DNA of 64,000 nucleotides from Fibrivirga algicola (GTDB lineage Bacteria; Bacteroidota; Bacteroidia; Cytophagales; Spirosomataceae), in contig NZ_WAEL01000004.1 in assembly GCF_011742925.1 (NCBI RefSeq), forward strand, positions 310,001 through 374,000. The letters run 5' to 3'. The notes under the pieces were generated by a model that was not told the DNA's origin, made no database searches, and was given only the letters and a program-made list of their open reading frames with translations. Both the position numbers and the translations under genes were made by a program. This document shows positions 25,919 through 34,534 of this stretch, piece by piece (position 1 is the stretch's first letter; each line of letters opens with the position of its first letter).

Positions 25919-26805
25919 TATAAAATCTGCCCTGCCATGTGGGCATCGAAAGCGGCCAGGTAAGTCCGTGAGACGGGTATCTCCCGCTTCGAGCCGCTCA
26001 TGGTCAGCTGGTAGCCGCGGCTGTTTCCGGTAGTGTGGCTAACTGCCCGAAGGTTGATCAGATACGACCGATGACACCGAAAAAACTGCGGGTTATGCGC
26101 CACAGCGGCCTCTACATCTTTCAGGGTGCTGCGCAACAGAGTCTTCTGGGGAAACATGAAGTTCAGCCAATGCACCTCCACATAATTGCCTACCGCCTCA
26201 ACATAAATTAACTGATTGGGCAACAGGCTTAACTGTTCGTTTCCCGTTTCACCCGTTAGCAAAATCCCTCTTGGCAACACGGGTTCGACCGGCGTTGTGG
26301 GTACGTTGGGCCGGTGAAGTTGCCCAAGCTGCTTGTTGAGCTGTTGGGCATGGGCCAGATTGCGGCTCAACCGACGACGTTCTGCGGCCATTACACCCAG
26401 CAGAATCGGGAAAAAGCCAAATCCGGTAACCAACGCGTACATCGACAGAAAAGGTAGCCCCGGCAGCTTGAGCGCGACTAATACCAACTGATTGCCAACC
26501 GTTACTCCCAAAAGCACAAACAGACTATGCAGGATATGGCGACCAACAGTCCACTTATCTTCGTCGTACCAGCCGGGGAACAAGCGCGGTGCCAGTAGAT
26601 TTACCAGCAGCGAAGACACACCGCAAGCCAGACCGAATAACCCATGCAAAAAGAGACGATCGGGCCAATTGTAGCGGCCAATATTCAACAGGTTCAGCAG
26701 GACAAAGATGTACACCGCCGCCATCATGGCCAGCCGACCCTGATTTTGCCAGCTGAAATCCTCGGCTAATGGCCTGTTTAGCCATCGATTTATCCGTTCA
26801 ATCAT
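25918..26805 (-). CDS. Membrane-bound LytTR-family transcriptional regulator
   Basis: A 295-residue protein with four to five hydrophobic helices in residues 25-160 (for example MMAAVYIFVLLNLLNIG, LHGLFGLACGVSSLLVNLL). A linker leads to a C-terminal LytTR DNA-binding domain (IYVEAVGNYVEVHW, LLRSTLKDVEAAV, FFRCHRSYLINLRAV). LytTR factors bind direct repeats with a beta-rich domain. With no receiver domain and no adjacent kinase, it is probably a one-component membrane sensor of unknown ligand. Its promoter box lies 4 nt from the ATG, like that of the divergent pgeF. Confidence 0.88.
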   Translation of the reverse strand: MIERINRWLNRPLAEDFSWQNQGRLAMMAAVYIFVLLNLLNIGRYNWPDRLFLHGLFGLACGVSSLLVNLLAPRLFPGWYDEDKWTVGRHILHSLFVLLGVTVGNQLVLVALKLPGLPFLSMYALVTGFGFFPILLGVMAAERRRLSRNLAHAQQLNKQLGQLHRPNVPTTPVEPVLPRGILLTGETGNEQLSLLPNQLIYVEAVGNYVEVHWLNFMFPQKTLLRSTLKDVEAAVAHNPQFFRCHRSYLINLRAVSHTTGNSRGYQLTMSGSKREIPVSRTYLAAFDAHMAGQIL

Positions 26806-26809
26806 ACGA

Positions 26810-26817
26810 CAAAAGTA
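26810..26817 (-). promoter_or_regulatory. -7 promoter box of the LytTR gene
   Basis: TACTTTTG (TAnnTTTG) is followed by TCGT and then the ATG, so the mRNA should be leaderless or nearly so. The sequence TTTTGTCGTATG is identical to that before the divergent pgeF gene. Confidence 0.55.
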
Positions 26818-26911
26818 AGCTCAAAGCATCCTCACTGGCTAGGCCATCTACGATTAGCCGAATTAAGTAAACGCAGGTGGATCTGGTGATGCCGACCGTT
26901 GGTTTTGCCCC

Positions 26912-26919
26912 TATTTTTG
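26912..26919 (+). promoter_or_regulatory. -7 promoter box of pgeF
   Basis: TATTTTTG is followed by TCGT and the ATG at 26924, again only 4 nt between box and start codon. This implies a leaderless transcript. Confidence 0.55.
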
Positions 26920-26923
26920 TCGT

Positions 26924-27673
26924 ATGCAGAACGCCTCCTTTCGGACCCCTACCCTATTTGCTTCTTACCCAGAGCTGATTGCCGCTGAAAGTACGCGTCA
27001 TGGCGGCATCAGCCCGACTCCATATAATTCGCTGAACCTGGGAATTAACACCGACGATTTGCCCGAAAACGTTGCCGAAAACCGGCGGATTTGGTTTGCT
27101 AACTGGGGCCTGACCGAAGCGAACGTGGCCACCTCCTATCAGGTTCACGGCACGTCGGTTCAGGTAGTTACCGAACCGGGGCGCACCTCTGGCTTCGACG
27201 CCCTAATCACCAACGTACCTGGCTTACTTGTGGGTGTAACCGTAGCCGACTGCACACCCATTCTCGTTTACGACCGCCTAAACCGGGCCGTGGCCGCCAT
27301 ACATGCAGGGTGGCGGGGCACAGTGGGTGCCATTGTCACCAAAACACTGCTAACCATGCAACAACAATATGGCACTCAGCCCGCTGATTGCCTTGCTTAC
27401 ATAGGCACGTGTATCGACGCCTGCTCCTTTGACGTGGGAATGGAAGTGGCGGCGCAGTTCAACCCCAGCCGAATCACAATCGATCCCGCTACCGGCAAGG
27501 CACTGGTTGACCTGAAACAGGCAAACGCCGATCAGCTACGGGCATTCGGGCTCGCTGACAACCAACTTGAACTCTCAACCTATTCTACAGTGCTACATAA
27601 TGCAGACTATTTCTCGCACAGACTTGAACGCGGAGTAACCGGACGGATGCTGGCGGTCATTGGTTGTCGATGA
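26924..27673 (+). CDS. pgeF: Peptidoglycan editing factor PgeF / YfiH family
   Basis: A 249-residue YfiH/LACC1-type protein. Conserved blocks are STRHGGISPTPYNSLNLG, YQVHGTSVQVV with a metal-binding His, VTVADCTPILVYD with the active-site Cys, and AAIHAGWRGTVGAIV with the second His. Family members were named polyphenol oxidase, but have been shown to act as purine nucleoside-processing enzymes in some hosts and to keep wrong amino acids out of peptidoglycan in E. coli. The assignment to the family is firm; which role applies here is open. Confidence 0.92.
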   Translation: MQNASFRTPTLFASYPELIAAESTRHGGISPTPYNSLNLGINTDDLPENVAENRRIWFANWGLTEANVATSYQVHGTSVQVVTEPGRTSGFDALITNVPGLLVGVTVADCTPILVYDRLNRAVAAIHAGWRGTVGAIVTKTLLTMQQQYGTQPADCLAYIGTCIDACSFDVGMEVAAQFNPSRITIDPATGKALVDLKQANADQLRAFGLADNQLELSTYSTVLHNADYFSHRLERGVTGRMLAVIGCR

Positions 27674-27834
27674 GTCTAACAGCTCCTGTGCAATGCAATA
27701 AAATTCCGGCAACTATTCCCGTGTGCTAAGGCTATTCACGAAGGTTTGGCTGTCCGTCAAAAACATTGTTACTTGCCAGTACCGGGTAGCGGAGCTCCTT
27801 TGCTGCTCTTTTGTACTTAAATAATCTCATTATC

Positions 27835-28521
27835 ATGAATCGTTCAGAATTCCTGAAATTAGCTTTTGGAACGGCTGCCGGGCTTACGCTGACCCCAGGC
27901 CGTTTATTCGCTCAGCAGGCTGGTCCTTTTACGTTAGCACCTCTGCCCTACGACGCCGCTGCTCTGGAGCCACATATCGACAAAATGACCATGGAAATTC
28001 ACCATGACCGGCACCATAAAGCGTATGTCGACAATCTGAACAAAGCAGTTGCAGGCACACCAATGGCCAGTATGACTATCGACCAACTGGTTCGGAGCAT
28101 CGATGAGAAAACGCCCGCCGCAGTGCGTAACAACGGCGGTGGCCACTGGAACCATACCTTCTTCTGGAACACCTTGTCGCCAAAAGGCGGTGGACAACCC
28201 AAAGGAGCCTTGGCCGACGCAATCAACAAAAAATTTGGCTCCTTCGATAAGTTCAAAGAAGAGTGGGCCAAGGCGGCTACCGGCCGATTCGGTTCTGGCT
28301 GGGTATGGTTGATCAAAACGGGCAACGGAGTCGACATTGTATCGACTCCCAATCAGGACAACCCGCTGATGAAACTAGCTGGCACGTCGGGTACGCCCCT
28401 CATTGGCCTGGATGTCTGGGAACATGCCTACTACCTGAAATACCAAAACAAACGGCCAGACTACGTAACTGCCGCCTGGAACCTATACGATTGGGATAAG
28501 GCGTCTAAAGCGTTCGCTTAG
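27835..28521 (+). CDS. sod: Fe/Mn superoxide dismutase, exported
   Basis: A 228-residue superoxide dismutase. The ATG at 27835 gives a signal-like N-terminus ([19 protein letters not shown], then GRLFAQQ), which places the enzyme in the periplasm; it has a single Arg, so Sec rather than Tat export is likely. Metal ligands are the His residues of [12 protein letters not shown] and [10 protein letters not shown], plus the Asp and His of [11 protein letters not shown]. The GGGHWNH region mixes features of Fe and Mn forms, so the metal is uncertain. It ends at a strong bidirectional hairpin. Confidence 0.92.
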   Translation: MNRSEFLKLAFGTAAGLTLTPGRLFAQQAGPFTLAPLPYDAAALEPHIDKMTMEIHHDRHHKAYVDNLNKAVAGTPMASMTIDQLVRSIDEKTPAAVRNNGGGHWNHTFFWNTLSPKGGGQPKGALADAINKKFGSFDKFKEEWAKAATGRFGSGWVWLIKTGNGVDIVSTPNQDNPLMKLAGTSGTPLIGLDVWEHAYYLKYQNKRPDYVTAAWNLYDWDKASKAFA

Positions 28522-28542
28522 TAAGGCTGCATAGGAGCAACA

Positions 28543-28592
28543 AAAAGCGGCGGTATCTAGTCACTGATTTGTGATTAGATACCGCCGCTTTT
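28543..28592. terminator. Bidirectional terminator between sod and the histidine kinase gene
   Basis: Arms of 22 bp (28543-28564 and 28571-28592) with a 6-nt loop. One position is a G-U pair in plus-strand RNA. An A-tract before and T-tract after the GCGGCGG core allow use in both directions. Confidence 0.85.
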
Positions 28593-28612
28593 ATAGTAAA
28601 CGGCGTCAAGAT

Positions 28613-30166
28613 TTACACTTGATTCATCGGGAGGTATACGTGGAATTCGGTGCCCTTACCTACTTCACTGTCCAGGGTAATTACCCCTTTATGATTCTCA
28701 ACTACCTTTCGGGTAGTGGCAAGCCCGATGCCGGACCCTTCAAATTGCCGACGGCCATGTAACCGGTTAAACAGGCCGAAAATAGTTTCGTGGTTATTAG
28801 GGTCAATACCGATACCGTTGTCTCTAATCGAGATCTGAGCGTAAATCGAATCGGCCGACGTTGCCAGGTTAGGTACGTTAGGGCCCTCTACCACCCGTGC
28901 CGATATAGTAATAAGTGGTGTTCGATCGGCAGGTACAAATTTCAAGGCATTGGTTAGCAGATTTTGGAAGAGTTGACGAAGCTGCTGCTCATCACCGGGA
29001 ATAATCGGTACGGGCGGCTTCAGACGCACAATTCCGTTTCGTTCCTGTATGAGAACGCTCAGATCGAGAATAAGCTCATTGAAGAGATCTTCCAGGTGCA
29101 CAACACCCTGAGGTTTTTGTTCATTGCTAAGCCGGGCATACGATAGCAATGATTGGATAAGCGTACTCATTCGATCAGATGCAGCCTGCATCCGATCAAT
29201 CATCCCAATCCCTTCGTGGCCAATCGTAGGCCCATAATGGGCCTTCAATAATTCGCCAAACGCCCTGATCTTGCGTAGTGGCTCCTGCAAGTCATGGCTG
29301 GCAACATAAGCGAATTGCTCCAGGCTTTGGTTGGATTGCTGGAGGGCGGTGTTGCTTTGAATTAATGCCTGCTGTTGCCGGTATTGCTCAGTGACGTTTC
29401 GGAAAACGATCAGAATCATGACAACATCCCCCTTCGCATTGCGCACCGGTCCAATGTATACTTCGCTACGCCAGCCGCCCCAGTGATCAGAGAAAAAGTG
29501 TGACTCTCCGGTGAGCGCCGTGCCGAGGTAATTGCGCCAATCTTCCCTGAAATCGGGTAATACATTATTCTCCAGCAGCCCCCCCGTTAGTTCTTCGGGG
29601 TCGGTGTTGATCAGCAAACCGGGTAACGTTCCGCTGGCAATGAGCACCTTCTTGAAATAATTGGTTACGATGACCCCCACTTCGGGCACAGTAGACGAGA
29701 GCGCCTTAAACAGGATGGAGTCGCTCAACATCGTTTCCTGGGCCAGCCGTAATTCTGAGATGTCGGTAAACGCCACAATAGCCCGCTTTCCGTCACCCAC
29801 TGCTTCAATAGTGAGATCGAACCAGGAAGCGGTATCGGTACGCCGGATGTGGTAGAAAAAATCTTGACGGTGGGGGATTCCAGACTCAATTACCTGGATC
29901 ACCTTCACCCACAAATCGGTCTTAAGCGTATCAGGAAACAGTTTCTCAACCAGTTCGCCTTTGACTTGATCCCGGTTAAGGCCCGTAATCTGTTCGGCAC
30001 GCCGATTCATCAAAACAAGTCGAAAGCTTTGGCCAGCATTGCGGCTTTCTTCTTCAACGGCTTCGTAGACAACTATACCACTGGCCGATTGATCTAACGC
30101 TAATTGCAAAAGCCCATCAGAATAGCTGTTCAAGATGGTGGATGTTTCAGAAGACGTAGAATGCAT
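28613..30166 (-). CDS. PAS-domain sensor histidine kinase
   Basis: A 517-residue cytoplasmic kinase. A first PAS domain covers about residues 20-145 (VLMNRRAEQITGLNRDQV, VAFTDISELR), a second about 150-275 (IGPVRNAKGDVVMILIVFRNVTEQYR). A short coiled coil leads to the HisKA box FAYVASHDLQEPLRKIRAF with the phospho-accepting His near 296. The HATPase domain has NALKFV (N box), IRDNGIGID (G1) and GSGIGLA (G2). No membrane segment is seen. No response regulator gene is adjacent, so it is an orphan kinase. The ligand sensed by the PAS domains is unknown. Confidence 0.92.
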   Translation of the reverse strand: MHSTSSETSTILNSYSDGLLQLALDQSASGIVVYEAVEEESRNAGQSFRLVLMNRRAEQITGLNRDQVKGELVEKLFPDTLKTDLWVKVIQVIESGIPHRQDFFYHIRRTDTASWFDLTIEAVGDGKRAIVAFTDISELRLAQETMLSDSILFKALSSTVPEVGVIVTNYFKKVLIASGTLPGLLINTDPEELTGGLLENNVLPDFREDWRNYLGTALTGESHFFSDHWGGWRSEVYIGPVRNAKGDVVMILIVFRNVTEQYRQQQALIQSNTALQQSNQSLEQFAYVASHDLQEPLRKIRAFGELLKAHYGPTIGHEGIGMIDRMQAASDRMSTLIQSLLSYARLSNEQKPQGVVHLEDLFNELILDLSVLIQERNGIVRLKPPVPIIPGDEQQLRQLFQNLLTNALKFVPADRTPLITISARVVEGPNVPNLATSADSIYAQISIRDNGIGIDPNNHETIFGLFNRLHGRRQFEGSGIGLATTRKVVENHKGVITLDSEVGKGTEFHVYLPMNQV

Positions 30167-30355
30167 TCCCTAACGCGTACAGTTAATCAACTACCCTAGC
30201 AAAATTATAGGCAATTTGATTGGTAACGTAGCCAGATAAGAGGCTGTTTCAAAAAATACGTCAACGGGACTATCTGTTCGGGGGCTTAGGAAGAAGACTA
30301 CATCGTTTGACGACCGTTTTTCGTAATTTCGCCCGGCAAAACTTCGTCACTAGTT

Positions 30356-31312
30356 ATGACCGACTTATCAGAGTACAACGAAATACCTTCGCTCGACCTG
30401 GCTGATTTCACCTCCGGTGATCAGGCTCGCCGCAACCAGTTTGTGGCCGATTTAGGCAATGCCTTCACCAATATTGGCTTTGTTGCCATTCAAAATCACG
30501 GTCTCAGCGATGAGTTGACCAACAGTCTATATTCGTCGACGCAATCGTTTTTCTCAGCATCCGATGAGGTAAAAAAGAAGTATGAACATCTGGAATTGAA
30601 TGGTCAGCGTGGCTATATCGGAAAGGGGCGCGAAACAGCAAAAGGCTTCAAGGTAGCCGATCTTAAGGAATTCTACCACATCGGCCAACCCGAGCCTGAG
30701 GGCGATATGCCTGCCAATGTTTTACCCGTAGAATACCCCGACTTTAGCAAATATTCAGTCGACACCTACCGTATTCTGGAACAAACCGGAAAGACGCTCT
30801 TGCGGGCCATTGCTCTGTATTTGAACCTACCGGAAGATTACTTCGAAGCTAAAGTTCGGAACGGAGACAGCATTCTGCGTGCCCTGCATTACTTCCCGCT
30901 CGACCCGGCCACTACGCCAGATGGTGCTGTTCGGGCTGCTGCTCATGGCGACATAAATCTGATCACGCTGCTGATGGGTGCTTCAGCCGACGGACTCGAA
31001 GTACTTCGCCGCGATGGTCAGTGGATTGCCATTACTGCACTCCCCAATCAGATCATTGTGAATGTCGGTGATATGCTCGACCGATTGACCAACCATCGTT
31101 TGAAATCGACAATTCACCGGGTTGTGAATCCGCCCAGGGAAAAAATGGGTACGTCACGCTATTCGATCCCGTTCTTTATGCATCCACGCGCTGACATGAA
31201 TCTGGCCAGTTTGGAGAGTTGCATCGATTCGCAAAATCCCAAGCTCTACTCAGACATGACTGCCGGCGAGTTTCTTAATGAGCGCCTAATGGAGTTGGGT
31301 CTGAAAAAATAG
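30356..31312 (+). CDS. 2-oxoglutarate/Fe(II) oxygenase, isopenicillin N synthase-like
   Basis: A 318-residue non-haem iron dioxygenase of the IPNS/2OG-Fe(II) family. The N-terminal DIOX_N part has GFVAIQNHGLSDEL, and the core carries the iron triad: His and Asp in AAHGDINLITLL and His in KSTIHRVVNP. A following S-R-Y-S-IPFF segment holds the 2-oxoglutarate-binding Arg. Such enzymes hydroxylate or desaturate small molecules. No biosynthetic cluster surrounds it, so the substrate cannot be inferred. The gene stands alone, with 190 bp upstream and 141 bp downstream of non-coding DNA. Confidence 0.9.
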   Translation: MTDLSEYNEIPSLDLADFTSGDQARRNQFVADLGNAFTNIGFVAIQNHGLSDELTNSLYSSTQSFFSASDEVKKKYEHLELNGQRGYIGKGRETAKGFKVADLKEFYHIGQPEPEGDMPANVLPVEYPDFSKYSVDTYRILEQTGKTLLRAIALYLNLPEDYFEAKVRNGDSILRALHYFPLDPATTPDGAVRAAAHGDINLITLLMGASADGLEVLRRDGQWIAITALPNQIIVNVGDMLDRLTNHRLKSTIHRVVNPPREKMGTSRYSIPFFMHPRADMNLASLESCIDSQNPKLYSDMTAGEFLNERLMELGLKK

Positions 31313-31453
31313 TACAGACCCGCTCTTAGTATGAGGTCTGGAAAGTTGTCTTTTCGCACAAGTAGTCGCCGGGTCTAACTAGCCGGCGGCAGTATACACG
31401 AAGTTCATCAGCCAACTTTCCCGACTTTCTACTGCGATGACCACGAATTCCCT

Positions 31454-32653
31454 TTGAAACGCCCACCTACCTTAACTCCAGTCCGAAAAATTCGGCATAT
31501 CATCTTTTTGAAAGATGTGCTGATTCTGGCTGTGACATCGTTTGGCGGGCCGCAGGTACATTTAACGATGTTCCTTGATTTGCTGGTCACGAAACGCCGT
31601 TACCTGACAGAAGGGGAAGTAATGGAGTTGACAGCCCTGTGTCAGTTACTCCCCGGCCCTACTTCTACCCAAACAATTACGGCGCTCGGGTACAAGATTG
31701 GGGGGGCCAATTTAGCCTACCTCACGCTGCTCATCTGGTGTCTCCCGGCGGTGCTGGCCATGACCGCTGCTGGTATTGGGGTGCACTACCTGGAGCAAAA
31801 TAACGGCTCCCTTGCTTTTGCACGTTACATTCAACCAATGGCCGTGGGCTTTCTGGTGGTGGCAGGCTACCGCATTGGGCGCAAGGTGATTCACAATCAG
31901 ACGGGCCTTGTGCTGGCTATTGTGGCGGCACTGGCAGCCTATGTATTCCGGTCTCCGTTTCTTACCCCCATCGTGATATTAGTGGGTGGCATAACGACCT
32001 CGCTTACGTACCGGAAGCATGAGAAAATGGCACATCAACCCATGCGGATTCAATGGTCGAATTTTTTTCTCTGGTTCGGTGTGCTGGCCGGGGCTGCGTT
32101 GCTTGGAGCTATCACTCAATCGCTGCCAGTCCGATTATTTGAAAATTTTTACCGGAACGGAAGCCTCGTCTTTGGCGGTGGTCAGGTGCTCACTCCCATT
32201 CTTTATAATGAGTTTGTCGCATTTAAAGAGTACGTCACCCGCGAAGAATTCTTGTCGGGGCTCGGCCTGGTGCAGGCCATGCCAGGTCCGGTTTTCTCAT
32301 TTGCCTCTTATATAGGCACGCTGGCCATGCGGGACGACGGCTTGCAAGGTCAGCTACTGGGTAGCCTGGTGTCTACCGTTGGCATCTTTTTGCCCGGTAC
32401 GTTCCTGATATTTTTTGTGTATCGATTTTGGGATCAACTCAAGCGCCATCGTCCAGTCCGGGCGTCGCTGGAAGGGATCAATGCAGCCAGTACAGGACTT
32501 ACCGCAGCATCAGCAATTATACTTTTCGAGCCTATGACTCAACACTGGCCGTTTGTACTTGTTGTATTAGGTACAATCTTGCTGCTTGAGCTTACCAAAC
32601 TGCCACCTTATGCGTTGATTATCGGTGGTTTGGGGCTAGGCTTACTGTTATAA
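31454..32653 (+). CDS. chrA: Chromate transporter family (ChrA)
   Basis: A 399-residue CHR-family membrane protein with two homologous halves. Each half has the family signature: SFGGPQVHLTMF with CQLLPGPTSTQ in the first, and FGGGQVLTPIL with LVQAMPGPVFSFASYIG in the second. About ten hydrophobic segments are present. ChrA expels chromate, though many homologues have unknown anion substrates. The only start is a TTG at 31454, which overlaps the stop of a tiny upstream reading frame (MTTNSL, 31437-31457). A run of seven G occurs in the coding sequence near 31700. Confidence 0.9.
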   Translation: MKRPPTLTPVRKIRHIIFLKDVLILAVTSFGGPQVHLTMFLDLLVTKRRYLTEGEVMELTALCQLLPGPTSTQTITALGYKIGGANLAYLTLLIWCLPAVLAMTAAGIGVHYLEQNNGSLAFARYIQPMAVGFLVVAGYRIGRKVIHNQTGLVLAIVAALAAYVFRSPFLTPIVILVGGITTSLTYRKHEKMAHQPMRIQWSNFFLWFGVLAGAALLGAITQSLPVRLFENFYRNGSLVFGGGQVLTPILYNEFVAFKEYVTREEFLSGLGLVQAMPGPVFSFASYIGTLAMRDDGLQGQLLGSLVSTVGIFLPGTFLIFFVYRFWDQLKRHRPVRASLEGINAASTGLTAASAIILFEPMTQHWPFVLVVLGTILLLELTKLPPYALIIGGLGLGLLL

Positions 32654-32665
32654 TCCATCATACAC

Positions 32666-34138
32666 ATGAAAATCACTCCTACCTTATCCAGACTCATTGC
32701 AGTGTCGCTGGTAATTTGCCTGAGCAACTGCGCTAAAAATCCCGTTACCGGCAAGCGTGAGCTAAGCTTAATGTCGACGGAACAGGAAATTGCTATTGGG
32801 AAAGAGTCCCACCCGTCTATTGTGGCGACAATGGGTCTGTACGAAGACCCTAAGTTACAGGCCTTCATGAATACGAAAGGGAAAGCCATGGCTGCCATTT
32901 CGCACCGGCCCGACTTGCCTTACCAGTTTTACATCGTTGATTCTCCCGTTGTGAATGCCTTTGCGGTTCCGGGCGGCTATGTTTATTTCACCAGGGGGAT
33001 TCTGGCTCACTTCAACAACGAAGCCGAATTTGCCGGCGTGTTAGGTCACGAAATTGGCCATATCACAGCCCGGCACTCGGTACGGCAACAATCCAGTCAG
33101 CTGTTGACGTCGCTGGCAGGCATTGCGGGAGCGATACTGGTGCCCCAACTGGGCGAAAGCTTTATGCAGGGAGCACAGTTGTTACAGTTAAGTTACAGCC
33201 GGGCCCACGAATCGGAATCGGATGAAATTGGCGTTGGCTATTCGAGTAAGATTGGCTACGATGCCAACCAGATGGCCGACTTCTTTGCCACCATCAAACG
33301 GATTCAGGATAACTCGGGCCAAAGCGTGCCCAACATGCTATCGACACACCCCGATCCGGGTAACCGCTACACGAAGGTGCACGAGATGGCGAAAGACTAC
33401 CAGACAAAGAACCCGGGAAACTACCAGGTAAATCGTGACACGTACCTGCGCATGATTGACGGCATCATGTATGGCGAAGACCCGAAGCAAGGGTTTGTTG
33501 AAAACAATATGTTCTACCACCCTGAGCTGAAATTTCAGTTCCCGGTGCCGACTGGCTGGCAACACCAGAACTCGCCTTCGCAGTTTCAGATGGGGCCTAA
33601 AGACGGCAAATCATCAATGATTATGATGCTGGCAAAGGGAAATTCGGTGGAGGAAGCGGCCCAGGCTATGGTGAAAGAGCTAAATCTGAAGGTGCTCGAG
33701 AGTGCCAAACAGACTGTCAATGGGAACCAGGCCATGGTGATTATTTCGCAGCAACTCCCTCAGCAACAACAGCAAGGTCAACAACCTCAGCAACAACAAA
33801 CGGCCGCCAACACATTACAGATCGGTACGTACCTGATTCAGTACAACGGTAATATTTACGCTCTGCACGGTCTATCATCGGCGGCCGACTTTCAAAAGTC
33901 GTTTCCTACGTTCAAATCCGTGTCAGAAGGTTTCCGCACACTTACAGACCCCGACAAGTTAAATCGTAAACCCGACCGCGTATACGTTCGGCAGGCCCCC
34001 CGCGCCGGTACGTTCCGTGAAGTAATGACGGCAATGAATATGCCCGCTAGCCGGATTGAAGAGCTTGGCGTTGTTAATAGTCTAAAGGCAGACGAACGGG
34101 TAGAGAAGGGAACGTTGCTAAAGGTTATTACCAAATAA
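32666..34138 (+). CDS. M48-family zinc metalloprotease lipoprotein
   Basis: A 490-residue periplasmic protease. The lipobox LSNC puts the lipid on Cys22. The zinc motif HEIGH is at 128-132, and a second Glu lies in SRAHESESDEIG. This matches LoiP/BepA-type M48 proteases that degrade or help assemble envelope proteins. After the protease domain come a stretch that looks like a PsbP/MOG1-type fold (LKFQFPVPTGWQHQN), a Gln-rich tract (QQQQQGQQPQQQQ) and a short C-terminal domain (VNSLKADERVEKGTLLKVI). The start follows chrA by 12 bp, so the two are probably co-transcribed. Confidence 0.9.
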   Translation: MKITPTLSRLIAVSLVICLSNCAKNPVTGKRELSLMSTEQEIAIGKESHPSIVATMGLYEDPKLQAFMNTKGKAMAAISHRPDLPYQFYIVDSPVVNAFAVPGGYVYFTRGILAHFNNEAEFAGVLGHEIGHITARHSVRQQSSQLLTSLAGIAGAILVPQLGESFMQGAQLLQLSYSRAHESESDEIGVGYSSKIGYDANQMADFFATIKRIQDNSGQSVPNMLSTHPDPGNRYTKVHEMAKDYQTKNPGNYQVNRDTYLRMIDGIMYGEDPKQGFVENNMFYHPELKFQFPVPTGWQHQNSPSQFQMGPKDGKSSMIMMLAKGNSVEEAAQAMVKELNLKVLESAKQTVNGNQAMVIISQQLPQQQQQGQQPQQQQTAANTLQIGTYLIQYNGNIYALHGLSSAADFQKSFPTFKSVSEGFRTLTDPDKLNRKPDRVYVRQAPRAGTFREVMTAMNMPASRIEELGVVNSLKADERVEKGTLLKVITK

Positions 34139-34205
34139 CTGACTTACTGACACTTGTCGGCATAATATTTAAGGTGCTGGGTGAATATGTATACGTTTGT
34201 CTGTT

Positions 34206-34213
34206 TATTTTTG
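34206..34213 (+). promoter_or_regulatory. -7 promoter box before the small membrane protein gene
   Basis: TATTTTTG (TAnnTTTG) lies 24 nt before the ATG at 34238. It supports that start over the GTG at 34181, which would place the box inside the gene. Confidence 0.45.
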
Positions 34214-34237
34214 TACGGACAAACAGCACTCACGCTC

Positions 34238-34480
34238 ATGAGCCGCCTTCCGCGTTTTCTCGGTGATCATTCCACCCTACGGCTTACCGTAACGGTGTTT
34301 CTGAATGCGCTGTGTATTGCTGCTGTTGTGGCGCTTCGGTTCATGCTGCCTACTTCCTTTCAGCGACCAACGCTGAGTATACCCAATGTTGGTAATTTTA
34401 GCGTGGCTAATTGGTTCGCCAATCGACTTGCCGACATGGTCGAGTTATTACAAGAGTTACTCAGGCATTTAATTCAATAA
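34238..34480 (+). CDS. Small membrane protein of unknown function
   Basis: About 80 residues from the ATG at 34238 (MSRLPRFLGD). One hydrophobic helix (LTVTVFLNALCIAAVVALRF) is followed by a short polar stretch and an amphipathic helix rich in Leu and Glu (DMVELLQELLRHLIQ). No family is recognised. Its last three codons and stop lie inside the arm of a 23-bp perfect palindrome that also ends the convergent glgE gene. A GTG at 34181 would add 19 residues. Moderate confidence that the frame is expressed. Confidence 0.5.
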   Translation: MSRLPRFLGDHSTLRLTVTVFLNALCIAAVVALRFMLPTSFQRPTLSIPNVGNFSVANWFANRLADMVELLQELLRHLIQ

Positions 34481-34521
34481 AAAAACGCCGGCTGTAGGGC
34501 CGGCGTTTTTTTATTGAATTA
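34470..34521. terminator. Perfect 23-bp palindromic terminator between the small gene and glgE
   Basis: Arms 34470-34492 and 34499-34521 are exact reverse complements around a 6-nt loop. The GC core ACGCCGGC is flanked by A7/T7 tracts, and the pairing continues beyond them to include the TAA stop of the small gene. It is usable in both directions. Confidence 0.88.
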
Positions 34522-34534
34522 CTTGGCCAACAAA

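Noticed and set aside
31337-31421. Nested short inverted repeats (GGAAAGTTG/CAACTTTCC and CGCCGG/CCGGCG) after the oxygenase gene
   Set aside because: Stems are short, loops long and no T-tract follows, so they are not listed as a terminator; they may be chance.
31696-31706. G7 run in chrA as a phase-variation tract
   Set aside because: Seven G is common in such DNA and too short to argue for slippage; chrA is not a typical phase-variable gene.
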